A program made the translations under genes and the position numbers. DNA of 39,310 bases, from NCBI GenBank assembly GCA_900545055.1, contig UQXP01000013.1, positions 1 through 39,310 on the forward strand, read 5' to 3'. Position 1 is the stretch's first letter; every line of letters starts with the position of its first letter. Below are positions 14,719-22,969 of the stretch, piece after piece. The DNA comes from an uncultured Collinsella sp. GTDB taxonomy: Bacteria > Actinomycetota > Coriobacteriia > Coriobacteriales > Coriobacteriaceae. The notes below the pieces were generated by a model. That model searched no databases, was not told the origin of the DNA, and saw only the letters and a program-made list of their open reading frames with translations.

Positions 14719-14762
14719 GGCCCACGGACGACGTGCGTCGAGCGCTGCGTTGTTCGTGGGCC
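14719..14762. terminator. Possible hairpin between the two gtrA-like genes
   Basis: GGCCCACG (14719-14726) pairs with CGTGGGCC (14755-14762) over a 28-nt loop, followed by TTGCTCGTTT. It may terminate transcription of the first gene. The T-run is weak. Confidence 0.35.
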
Positions 14763-14913
14763 TTGCTCGTTTACGGAAGGATTTACAACGTTTGCGGATT
14801 GTCTCTTGCAAATTTGGCGAGTTCGTATAGTTCTTGGCAAAGCCCTTACGTTTCCCTTGCAAAAGCTCTAAAGTATCCTCTGCTCGATTCATCAACGCAT
14901 TGGATGTGATTAC

Positions 14914-15321
14914 GTGCGCAAGGCACTGGCACAACCTCATACGAAGCAATTCCTCAAGTTCGCTGTCGTGGGTCTTATCTCCTTTGGCATCGACTGGGGC
15001 ATGCTCATTGCGCTCGTCGAGCTGTTCCATCTCGACTTTTTGATGAGCACCACGATCTCGTTTATCACGTCCGTCGTGGTGAACTACTGGCTCAGCATGA
15101 AGTACGTGTTCGACCATCGCGAGGGCATGAGCCGCAAGCGCGAGTTCACGATCTTCACCATCCTGTCGGTGATTGGTTTGGGCCTCAACGACCTGTACAT
15201 GTTTGTGGGCGTCACGTTTTTGAGCATCGGCTACCAGGCCATGAAGGCCATCGCCACGTTCCTGGTCACCTGGTACAACTACTTTAGTCGCCGCTTCTTC
15301 CTCGAAGGCGCACAGTCGTAG
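14914..15321 (+). CDS. GtrA-family membrane protein 2
   Basis: Encodes 135 residues and is paralogous to the preceding gene, with the same four-helix layout (FAVVGLISFGIDWGMLIAL, TTISFITSVVVNYWLSMKYVF, ILSVIGLGLNDLYMFVGV, WYNYFSRRFFLEGAQS). The 219-nt gap between the pair argues for two transcription units after a duplication. The start is GTG 14914, with only a modest SD. A strong terminator follows 26 nt after the stop. Confidence 0.88.
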   Translation: MRKALAQPHTKQFLKFAVVGLISFGIDWGMLIALVELFHLDFLMSTTISFITSVVVNYWLSMKYVFDHREGMSRKREFTIFTILSVIGLGLNDLYMFVGVTFLSIGYQAMKAIATFLVTWYNYFSRRFFLEGAQS

Positions 15322-15347
15322 TTTGTACGACATTTGCTTGAAGGTGT

Positions 15348-15385
15348 AACCGGCTGGAACTCTCGTTCCAGCCGGTTTTTTGTTT
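15348..15385 (+). terminator. Rho-independent terminator after the second gtrA-like gene
   Basis: A perfect 13-bp stem (AACCGGCTGGAAC with its complement at 15365-15377) has a TCTC loop and is followed by TTTTGTTT. Confidence 0.95.
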
Positions 15386-15429
15386 GCAGAGTCTGCCGAG
15401 AAAGGCGTACGAGGCGGGCTACAACGCTG

Positions 15430-15605
15430 GAATGGGACGCAGTTTCCGGATGAGCCCCCATGCGGAAAACCCATCCCGGAATGAGCCCTCAGAGCGGGAC
15501 ACGCTTTCCGAAACCCGCCCCATCGGGAAACTGTGTCCCGGAATTCGCCTTCAGAGTGGGATGGAATTTCCGGTTGAGCCTCGATTGGGAAACGGCGTCC
15601 CATTC
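15430..15605. repeat. Three 62-bp tandem repeats with palindromic units
   Basis: Units begin at 15433, 15495 and 15557, an exact 62-bp period. Each has the form GGGA(C/T)...TTTCCG...(C/T)GGGAAA...(G/A)TCCC, so each can fold. The middle unit has GGGACAC pairing with GTGTCCC. The outermost ends also match each other in inverse orientation (GAATGGGACGC-GTTTCC), so the whole array is a larger palindrome. It lies between two convergent transcription units, each with its own terminator. Confidence 0.8.
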
Positions 15606-15612
15606 GCATGAA

Positions 15613-15650
15613 AAACGGGCGGCCCGGATGTTTGTCCGAACCGCCCGTTT
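15613..15650 (-). terminator. Rho-independent terminator of the DUF4430 operon
   Basis: AAACGGGCGG (15613-15622) pairs with CCGCCCGTTT (15641-15650), with an inner CGGA/TCCG pair. On the minus strand the stem runs into a T-run. It is 21 nt past the stop of the minus-strand gene ending at 15671. Confidence 0.9.
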
Positions 15651-15670
15651 GGCATGTTATGTCGAGGCAT

Positions 15671-16573
15671 TTAGCCCGTTACGTAATACCAGACGACGTT
15701 GGCGCCATTGGAGAGTATGTAGTTACTGCAGGCCGTCATGGGCGTTGTACCGTTAACGGAGTACATCCAGCCGCTCGTGCCGCCATGCTCCTTCTCGGCC
15801 AAACCGCCAATGGCGGCGACATACGTGCCGTACGACGTGCCGTACGCATTGACGGAAAGGCCTAGCGCACGCAGGGCATCGTAGACCGTAGCGCCCTCGT
15901 TAAAGGTGAAGGTACCACTAGAAGACACAGGATTGCCCACAGCGCTCGATGTGACCGAGACCGTCACCGTAACGTAGTTGGACTCCTGTGAGCCGCTCTG
16001 GCCGCCCGAGGAGGCGGTTCCGCCGTTAGAAGCAGAGGCGCCGCCAGACGATTGGCCGCCGCCCGAAGAGGTACCACCAGACGTGTTAGAAGTATCGGCA
16101 GTTTCGGTATTCTGAGCAGCCGATACATCGCCAGACTTCTTGCCACGCTGGTCTTCAGACTTTTTGCCTTCCGAGTTTTTATCCGAGCTCTTGTTCGAAG
16201 ACTCGGAATCGCCCTTGGCGTCACCCGAGTCCTTGGACTTATCTTTCGCATCGCCCGAAACCTTGGAATTCTTGGAGTCGGCCTTGCTAGAAGCAGCAGC
16301 CGAACCAGGCACCTTGGCATCATTGGCGACGACGCTCTCCCCCGTCACGGTCTGGACGATCCAATCAATGGACCAGGCGCCGCTCTCGGAGGGGTGGACA
16401 AAGCCCAGCGATACGACGATCAACGCGATACAAACCGCGGTCAGAGCGCCAAGCATCGCCTTGCGCCGCGGGGCGGACGCCGCCGAAGCGGCGCCCTTTT
16501 GCTTTGCATCGTCGAGCTGGATAAACGAGGAGTCGGGCTGCTGCCCGTTGGTCCCCTTGGGCTTATCGGGCAT
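15671..16573 (-). CDS. Membrane-anchored protein with one DUF4430 domain
   Basis: Encodes 300 residues. A short cytoplasmic N-terminus and one hydrophobic segment (LGALTAVCIALIVVSLGFV, about residues 43-62) act as an anchor or signal. A long Lys/Ser/Asp-rich then Gly/Ser-rich linker (about 85-200) crosses the wall. The C-terminal domain (about 205-300) has the DUF4430 pattern: YVTVTVSVTSS, FTFNEGATVYDALRALG, GGTSGWMYSVNGT and ILSNGANVVWYYVTG. DUF4430 is related to the C-terminal domain of transcobalamin and intrinsic factor. ATG 16573 has AAGGG 8 nt upstream; it overlaps the preceding gene by 11 nt, so the two are translationally coupled and share the cobalamin-type leader. It probably acts with the large surface protein. 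Confidence 0.82.
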   Translation of the reverse strand: MPDKPKGTNGQQPDSSFIQLDDAKQKGAASAASAPRRKAMLGALTAVCIALIVVSLGFVHPSESGAWSIDWIVQTVTGESVVANDAKVPGSAAASSKADSKNSKVSGDAKDKSKDSGDAKGDSESSNKSSDKNSEGKKSEDQRGKKSGDVSAAQNTETADTSNTSGGTSSGGGQSSGGASASNGGTASSGGQSGSQESNYVTVTVSVTSSAVGNPVSSSGTFTFNEGATVYDALRALGLSVNAYGTSYGTYVAAIGGLAEKEHGGTSGWMYSVNGTTPMTACSNYILSNGANVVWYYVTG

Positions 16574-19500
16574 TACCGTCACCCTTGCCGCGCTTGGTCA
16601 GCATGAAGACGGCGATGAGCGCGAGGCCGATCACGCCGGCCGCGATGCCGACAATAGCGAGCGGGTTGAGGCCAGACTCCTGCGCGGAAGCCTCAGTGGA
16701 CTTCTTGGCAGTGGTCGTGGAAGCGGATGCCTTGTCGGACTTGCCGTCCTTCTTGTCAGACTTCTTCTCGTCCTTCTTGTCGGACTTGTCGGAGTCCTTC
16801 TTGTCGGACTTGTTGTCCTTGGTCCCGCTCTTGGTCGACACCGTCGTCTTGGTCACCGGCTTCTGACCCGGGGCGACAGCGCCACCCTTCGAGCCGGAGC
16901 CAGTGCCCGCGCCGGTACCAGCACCAGTGCCGGAGCCGCTGCCACCGTTAGAGCCAGAACCGCCATTGCCGTCAGGGTTAACGGCGTTCTTGGTCCACTT
17001 GGCATACAGCGTCATATCGGCCGTCACCGGCGTGCTGAAGTCATACGCCTCCGTGCAAGCCTCATCGGTGTACCAGCCACCGAAGGTGTAGCCCTCACGC
17101 GTCGGATCGGCAGGCTTAACCAGCTTGCCGTCGGCCGTAGTCTGGAAATCGACCTTGGAACCCTCGCCAGTCTCGAACGAGACCTTAACGCCACCATTCA
17201 GCTTGAACAACGTGCCGGAATCGTTGATGTAGTAGAGGTTACCCTTGGCGTCGCAGGCAATCGGCGAGTCGCAGTAGTTGTTGTGTCCCGTTGCGCTAAA
17301 CGCACCGGTCGCCTGCGCGTCACCCAGCTTGTAGCGATAGACACCGCCGCCCGAGGTGTAGTTCACATAGTCGGAAGTCGCACCGTAGTTAACCGTGAAG
17401 TAGACATACGTGCCATCTGCCTGGGCGCTCACGAGCGGTGCACCCTTGATGCCGCCGATGGGAAGCGCGGAGCCATCAGCAGACGAAACCAACGTCGTAG
17501 CAAAGTCATTATCAAGGTCGACAATCGCCAGCGCAGAGCCACCGGAAACCTCGCCGCCGACAATCAGCTTGTTGCCATACAGCGTAGGCATGCAGGCGCA
17601 TCCCGTAAGACCCAGGTCGACGACGCGCTCTTCGGAAATGCGCGAAGCGGCATCCGCATCACGCGAACTACCGTCAGAAATCGCCAAAACGTGCAGCTTG
17701 CCATCGCGCGAAATCAGATAAGCATGGCTACCGTCGGCGGAGAGCACACAGGAGGAGTTAACGATAGCCCCAACGGAAACGCTTCCAAGCACAGCGCCCG
17801 AAGACTTGCTGAGCATCTCAACGGTACCGGCGCTGGTGGGAACCAGAATAAAGCCGTCACCCACGGTAGCGCCCGTCCAGTAATAACCCTCATCGGCGTT
17901 GACGTGCTGCCAGGAAACGGCACCGGTCAGGATATTGATGCGCGTCAGATGGCCGTTGTTATACACGCCCTTACCATAGTCGACATCAACGGTGCCGACA
18001 TAGAGATAGTTGCCATCGACCGTCAGCTGAGAATTCGACTGAGCAGTTTTGCTCACAGGGTCGGTAACCCAAACCGTCGTGAGCGTATCGGCCGTCAGAG
18101 CCTGGACCGCACCGCCATCGAGCGGGACGATGACCAAGCCGTTCGTATAAATCGGACGCGTCGTGTAGCCAATCGCAGTCTTAAGATTCGACTCGGCCAG
18201 CACCTTGCCCGACTCGGCATCGATCTTAAGCAGGCGCTTGTTGACGGCGAGATACACATTGCCGTTTACGACAATCGGCTCGCTCGCGTTGGGGTACGTG
18301 GCGCCCGAATAGGCCTTCCAATCAAACGTCCAAGAGCTTGCCAGCGCGCCCGTAGGCGTGGACACGTTCTCGACCACCGCATTGGAATTGCCGCTCCAGT
18401 CGGCTTTCCAATCGGTCGGGCGCGAAGCGCTCGGATCAACTACGACTTCATCGGGATTAGGAACGGTATCGCCAGCAGCATAAGCCCAGACGATCTTGTC
18501 ACCCGACTTGAGCACATAGTCGCTATCGAGCTGAGACCCAGGAACGCCGTTGACAAAGAACGACCAAGCACCCGACAGCTCGGTGCCATCAAGCGGAGAG
18601 ACAAGAGTGTGAACGCCCCAATAACCAAATTGGTCGTACATCTTGGACTTGACGCCAACGGCATCGAAGTAGGCAGCAGAGGCATCCTTGATCGTCGTGC
18701 CCTCGACAAACACCTGCATCGAAGGATCAGTCCAGCGCTGAGCCTTATCGTCCTTCTTGCCGATGATCTCCATCGAAACGGAGACCTGACCAGGCATGGT
18801 GCCGTCGGAGCCATAGACCCAAGCAATCTCGTCGCTTGCCTTAAGCGTATAGGCGCCCGCACCAACATCAACAGGCTTGCCATTGACAAAGAACTGCCAA
18901 TATTTCCAGGTGTTTTCGTCAACCTTCTCGCTCGAGAGGGTCACGTTCTTTTCGAACGGCGAGGTCAGCGACTCGAGATACCAGCCAAACGAGCTCTCCC
19001 CCGTTTTGGCGCCAATGCCAGACTTTTTAAAGATCTGCTCGGAAAGGTCAGCAGCGGTTGTTCCCTCGTCCACGAGAGCTGTCGTAGGCTGTGCCCACGT
19101 CTGCCGGGCGCCCGAAGCATCCTGGCCGATAACGGTGCAGCTTACCGAAAGCTGATCGGCAGGAGCGGGGTCACCGTCCTTCGAGTAGCACCAGACGACT
19201 GAGTCGCCGGCCTTGAGCGTGTAGCCGCCGGCGCCGACCATGGAGGACTTGCCGTTGATGAACAGCTGCCAATACGCTTTGGTCGCCGGATCGTAGGCGA
19301 GCGTGCGGTTGGAGTCGAAGGGCGACGTGATTGAGTTGAGCGCCCAGCCCCAGCTTCCGTTGGGGTCGTAATCGGCCTTGAGGCCGGTCTGCTTGAAGAG
19401 CTGCTCGGAGAGGTCGGCCGCGGTCGAGCCCTTCTTCAGCGTAATGCTCTGAGCGGCGGCCCAGGTCTGCTGAGCACCCTTAGCGTCGGTGCCGACGACC

Positions 19501-22500
19501 GAACACGTCGCGGAAACCTGCGTGGAAACCGTGCCCGTGGGATCCTCGTACACGAGCTCGAGCGTGTCGCCATCGCTCGGGTAGTAGCCCGTGGCATAAG
19601 AGTTGGCAGCCTTGCCATTAATATCAAAACGCCAGTACTTATAGCCGGACGCCGTGTTTTCCATCGCGAGCGTCTGGGACTTATCGGGGTTCGTAACCGA
19701 ATAGGGAACGCCGCCGTCCGTGCTATAGCTATAGCCGGCGTCGTCAAGCACCTTGGCAAAGATGTCCCAGGCAGACATTTTTTGGGTACTCGACCACTCA
19801 AACGAGGCCGTCGGCACCCAGTCCACAAGGTCATAGGACTGACCGACATCGTGCTTGCTTACGCCTACAACCCTGACGTTAACGGAAAGAGACTTTTCGT
19901 CGGAAGAATTAACGAGCCAAGCGGTGCTCTTGACATCGTTGTTGCCGGCGTTTGCCACGACATAGGCGTATTTGCCCTCAGCCGAGGCGGGAAGCGTGAT
20001 CGCGCCGGTCGTTTCGTCGGCGCCAAACAGCTCGTGGGCATTTGTGCCCTCAGCGTCATCGGCGAGATACCAGCGGTAATCGACGAGGGAGCCCTCGGGG
20101 AGTGCCGTCTCGTAATCGCCCCAATCGCCCGTTGCCATGTAATTGGCAGTAGGGGTAAGCGTTCCGCCGACCTGTGCAAGGTTGCCGCTCGAAGCGACAT
20201 TAACCGATGTCAGGGTATACGCCTTGGCATCTTCGCCCTTGACGATGGCATAACGCGTGGAGGCATAGTCGGTGTTGTAGCCACCGTCGACGATGCACTT
20301 GAGGTACTTGCCGACGTACTTTTGCGAAATTACGAACGACGGCCTGTGCGCGTTCTCATCCGTCAGCGTCGTGAACGGACCCTGGGCGCTATCGGCAATC
20401 TGCCACGTATACGTCAGTTGATCAGATGTAAGCTCGGCACCCTTTGTTCCTGCAGACGTCTTCTCGAATGCAGTAACACCGATCTTTTCGCCACTCTTGT
20501 AGACAAACTTGGCGTCATCGCTCTGATCGCCGACGATCTTTTTGAGATACGCCAGGAACAGCTCGTGCGAGCCTGCGGCCTTAACGGCCACAGCAGTAGT
20601 CGCCTCTACGGTGTTATCGCCCGCAGTGGCCGACACGCTCACCCAGCGCTTGGCGTAGTCATCGGGAATCGTAAAGCTGCTGTCGGTTTTGCCCTCGACC
20701 ACATGCCAGTCGGTCTTCGCATCAAACGCAGAGGAAGACGGGTCGACAGAGGACCAACGCCACGTGTAGGTAACGCCCTCGGTAACCGGCTCAGACGAGT
20801 AATCGACCGCCTTGTAGGCGCACGCCTCAATCGTAGAGCCAGTGTCCTTGGCGCCCTTGCTCGCATTGGTAAATGCAACTGAATCGAGCGTCGTCGCGCC
20901 CTTGGGCAGAATGCGGCCCGCCTTGGTCTCACAGCTATCGGAGCCGGGGATACCCTTCTTGGCCTTAGCGACCACCTTGAGGTAGCGGTTCGCGCACTCC
21001 TTGGTAACCGTGAAGGTATCACCAGTTGCAACCTGCTCGAACGTGCCGTCAGCAGAATCGGCCACCCACCAAGAAAAATCGACCTTGTCGGAGCCATAGA
21101 GGTCAGTCGGCGTGTCGTAGTTAAGGTAGTAGGCGGCAGCCTTAATCGTGTCACCGACGTTAGCGTTGGGGACGTTCTCATAATCGTCGCCAAATTCGGC
21201 GCCGTTATAGGCGAGAACGATGTGGCCTAACGCGATCTGGTCACTCGCGGCAACAGGACCCGGCGTATTGTAGCCAACAGACGTGGGCGTCCCGAAAGAG
21301 CTGCTCGGACCGTACAGCTCCTGGCCATCGCCGACAACCTTAACGCGAATGTACTTGCCCGCAAGCTGCGAGGCGAGTTCGTCCGTAATCGTTAGCGACT
21401 GGCCGGTCTGACCGGGAATCACCTGATAGGCAGAGTCCTCGGCATCGCGCGTATCGGACGCAAGCCACTGATAGGTCCAGCCACCCTGCGCCGCAATACG
21501 CTTATTGGGGACCGCTTCGCCGTCGTAGGCATTCGCCCAAAGTGTAGTGCCAGGGTTCAGTATCTCGGCCTTGACGGACGAATACGAGCTCGAATCGTCT
21601 GCCGAAGACTGGATGAGGACATAAGACTTTGCATCCAGGGCCGTCTTGGTAGGAACGGGTGCCTTGATGGTGTTCGTCGCCGTCAGCTTTTGGTTGTTGG
21701 CGCCCTTGGTCGGGCCGTAGATGACGTTACCGCTTGCATCGGTAATGCGTACGCGCAGGCACTTGCCGTTAAGCTGAGTACGCAGGGCATCGTCCAAAAC
21801 GATCGATGCGCCCGTCTGGCCCTCGACAGGAACAAATGCGGAATTGTCCGCATCGCTCTTGTTGCTGATGTCGGCAGCAAGCCACTGATAGGTGCAGCCC
21901 GAAGCGCTGGCGCGCTTGCTGGACGAAGTCCAAACATTCGCATAGAGCGTAGTATTGCTCTGGATAAAAGCGGTGAAGTTAGAGCCAGCCCAACGAGAAG
22001 GCGACTGGCTTTTTCCGACGCTGACACCATTATTCGAGGAAAACGTATCAGCGGCACGAGACGCGGCCTTGGCAACACTGGGCTCGCTGGCCACCGCAGT
22101 CGCGTCGCCGGTCTCGGCGGTGGTGTCAGACGCCTCGCTCGCCGGGGTGGCCGAAGCAGGGTCTGACGCAGCGGGGTCGTCCGATGCATCATCGCTCACG
22201 TTGTCAGGCGCGGCCGAACCCGTATCCCCAGTTTCGGAGGAGCCACCTGCAGCCGAATCGTTTGCGTCGGCAGCAGCCGCGGTAGTATCTGCAGCACCGT
22301 CCGTGGCCTGCGCGCCCTCGCTCGGCGTTGTGGCCTGAGCCACGGCCTCGGCAATGCCCTCGGCGCCATCGGCCCACAGCTGGGCCGGTGTGGTGCCAAA
22401 GGCCATCGCGAAGGCCAGGAATGCCACCAGGCCGCGCTTGGCTACGCCGCGCGCGATCGCCCCATGGCGACGCAACGAGGCGCGCTTGCGCTCGTCCTCA

Positions 22501-22592
22501 AACATATCCATTTGTCCCCCATTGTCTGTACTTGGAGCGTTGCCCTGAGGCTGCCCCACGTCATCGCGCATGCTGCGCTCGAGTTCCCCCAT
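16563..22592 (-). CDS. Giant surface protein with Ig-like, DUF4430 and beta-propeller domains
   Basis: Encodes 2009 residues. A long N-region precedes a signal peptide (about 53-75, VAFLAFAMAFGTTPAQLWA). A Thr/Ala/Asp-rich linker is followed by six Ig-like modules (about 190-900) with a recurring YxWxxADS...GxYxxV pattern. Next come four DUF4430-like domains (about 900-1375), seen in phrases such as YWQLFINGK, YWQFFVNGK, GAGGYTLKAGDSVVWCY and LKSGDKIVWAYA. A PQQ-type beta-propeller (about 1420-1797) and one InlB/Listeria-Bacteroides repeat (GYTFGGWYTDEACTEAYDF, about 1800-1867) follow. The end is a Lys/Asp/Ser-rich wall spacer, a transmembrane helix (near 1975-1997) and a basic tail; no LPXTG is present. 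ATG 22592 follows AAGGGGG by 6 nt. The leader resembles a cobalamin riboswitch, so a role in binding corrinoids or another small ligand is likely but unproven. Confidence 0.88.
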   Translation of the reverse strand: MGELERSMRDDVGQPQGNAPSTDNGGQMDMFEDERKRASLRRHGAIARGVAKRGLVAFLAFAMAFGTTPAQLWADGAEGIAEAVAQATTPSEGAQATDGAADTTAAAADANDSAAGGSSETGDTGSAAPDNVSDDASDDPAASDPASATPASEASDTTAETGDATAVASEPSVAKAASRAADTFSSNNGVSVGKSQSPSRWAGSNFTAFIQSNTTLYANVWTSSSKRASASGCTYQWLAADISNKSDADNSAFVPVEGQTGASIVLDDALRTQLNGKCLRVRITDASGNVIYGPTKGANNQKLTATNTIKAPVPTKTALDAKSYVLIQSSADDSSSYSSVKAEILNPGTTLWANAYDGEAVPNKRIAAQGGWTYQWLASDTRDAEDSAYQVIPGQTGQSLTITDELASQLAGKYIRVKVVGDGQELYGPSSSFGTPTSVGYNTPGPVAASDQIALGHIVLAYNGAEFGDDYENVPNANVGDTIKAAAYYLNYDTPTDLYGSDKVDFSWWVADSADGTFEQVATGDTFTVTKECANRYLKVVAKAKKGIPGSDSCETKAGRILPKGATTLDSVAFTNASKGAKDTGSTIEACAYKAVDYSSEPVTEGVTYTWRWSSVDPSSSAFDAKTDWHVVEGKTDSSFTIPDDYAKRWVSVSATAGDNTVEATTAVAVKAAGSHELFLAYLKKIVGDQSDDAKFVYKSGEKIGVTAFEKTSAGTKGAELTSDQLTYTWQIADSAQGPFTTLTDENAHRPSFVISQKYVGKYLKCIVDGGYNTDYASTRYAIVKGEDAKAYTLTSVNVASSGNLAQVGGTLTPTANYMATGDWGDYETALPEGSLVDYRWYLADDAEGTNAHELFGADETTGAITLPASAEGKYAYVVANAGNNDVKSTAWLVNSSDEKSLSVNVRVVGVSKHDVGQSYDLVDWVPTASFEWSSTQKMSAWDIFAKVLDDAGYSYSTDGGVPYSVTNPDKSQTLAMENTASGYKYWRFDINGKAANSYATGYYPSDGDTLELVYEDPTGTVSTQVSATCSVVGTDAKGAQQTWAAAQSITLKKGSTAADLSEQLFKQTGLKADYDPNGSWGWALNSITSPFDSNRTLAYDPATKAYWQLFINGKSSMVGAGGYTLKAGDSVVWCYSKDGDPAPADQLSVSCTVIGQDASGARQTWAQPTTALVDEGTTAADLSEQIFKKSGIGAKTGESSFGWYLESLTSPFEKNVTLSSEKVDENTWKYWQFFVNGKPVDVGAGAYTLKASDEIAWVYGSDGTMPGQVSVSMEIIGKKDDKAQRWTDPSMQVFVEGTTIKDASAAYFDAVGVKSKMYDQFGYWGVHTLVSPLDGTELSGAWSFFVNGVPGSQLDSDYVLKSGDKIVWAYAAGDTVPNPDEVVVDPSASRPTDWKADWSGNSNAVVENVSTPTGALASSWTFDWKAYSGATYPNASEPIVVNGNVYLAVNKRLLKIDAESGKVLAESNLKTAIGYTTRPIYTNGLVIVPLDGGAVQALTADTLTTVWVTDPVSKTAQSNSQLTVDGNYLYVGTVDVDYGKGVYNNGHLTRINILTGAVSWQHVNADEGYYWTGATVGDGFILVPTSAGTVEMLSKSSGAVLGSVSVGAIVNSSCVLSADGSHAYLISRDGKLHVLAISDGSSRDADAASRISEERVVDLGLTGCACMPTLYGNKLIVGGEVSGGSALAIVDLDNDFATTLVSSADGSALPIGGIKGAPLVSAQADGTYVYFTVNYGATSDYVNYTSGGGVYRYKLGDAQATGAFSATGHNNYCDSPIACDAKGNLYYINDSGTLFKLNGGVKVSFETGEGSKVDFQTTADGKLVKPADPTREGYTFGGWYTDEACTEAYDFSTPVTADMTLYAKWTKNAVNPDGNGGSGSNGGSGSGTGAGTGAGTGSGSKGGAVAPGQKPVTKTTVSTKSGTKDNKSDKKDSDKSDKKDEKKSDKKDGKSDKASASTTTAKKSTEASAQESGLNPLAIVGIAAGVIGLALIAVFMLTKRGKGDGNAR

Positions 22593-22675
22593 CGGGGTCC
22601 CCCTTCCCTCCAGAGCCCTATGCACACCGGCGGCATACGCCGCAGCCGCATGCAAGATGGGAGGCGATCCGACTT

Positions 22676-22827
22676 AACCTTAACGGCTCGGGTACGTCGT
22701 CCGATCTGCGACGCGAGCATCCCGAGCCAAGAGGAATTACGGTTACTGGTACAGCCGGGGACTTGCACCCCGATTCTCCCAAATGCGCAGGAAAACCACG
22801 CATTCGTGCGTCTCCGCACCACCATCT
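22676..22827 (-). ncRNA. Cobalamin riboswitch-like leader
   Basis: Read on the minus strand, the segment contains TTTGGGAGAAT, then CGGGGTGCAAGTCCCCG, then GCTGTACCAGTAACCGTAA. This is the order and spacing of the conserved cobalamin riboswitch core (GGGAA..., GGTGxAAxTCC, then the C-x-GxxCCxGxAACxGT block). A stem GGCTCGGG/CCCGAGCC (22721-22728 with 22685-22692) contains a B12-box-like stretch after it. No U-tract follows, so control may be translational or at a distance; the SD is about 85 nt downstream. The gene controlled carries DUF4430, a transcobalamin-related domain, which supports the call. Confidence 0.72.
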
Positions 22828-22837
22828 AGGCCATTGA

Positions 22838-22865
22838 TTATTACTGTCAGTATGGTATCACGCAA
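22838..22865 (-). promoter_or_regulatory. Promoter upstream of the cobalamin-type leader
   Basis: On the minus strand TTGCGT (22865-22860) and TAATAA (22843-22838) are separated by 16 nt. Transcription would begin just before the riboswitch aptamer. The boxes are acceptable but not strong. The remaining stretch to 22969 contains no gene I can support. Confidence 0.45.
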
Positions 22866-22969
22866 AAGGGCCCCGTACGCAGGCGAAGCCCAAGGTAAAA
22901 GCTATTGTTTGCGATAGGAAAGAGTTGGGTATGGAAGGGCGCCGTGGGACAAGACACCGTGCAGCTACG

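Noticed and set aside
16140..19202. Long plus-strand frame of about 1020 codons opposite the large surface protein
   Set aside because: The antisense of a repetitive GC-rich gene. The sense frame has a start with SD, a signal peptide, recognisable domains and an anchor.
22618..22837. Several short frames across the leader of the large surface gene
   Set aside because: They cross the riboswitch-like structure and lack SD sites. The region is better read as a structured leader.
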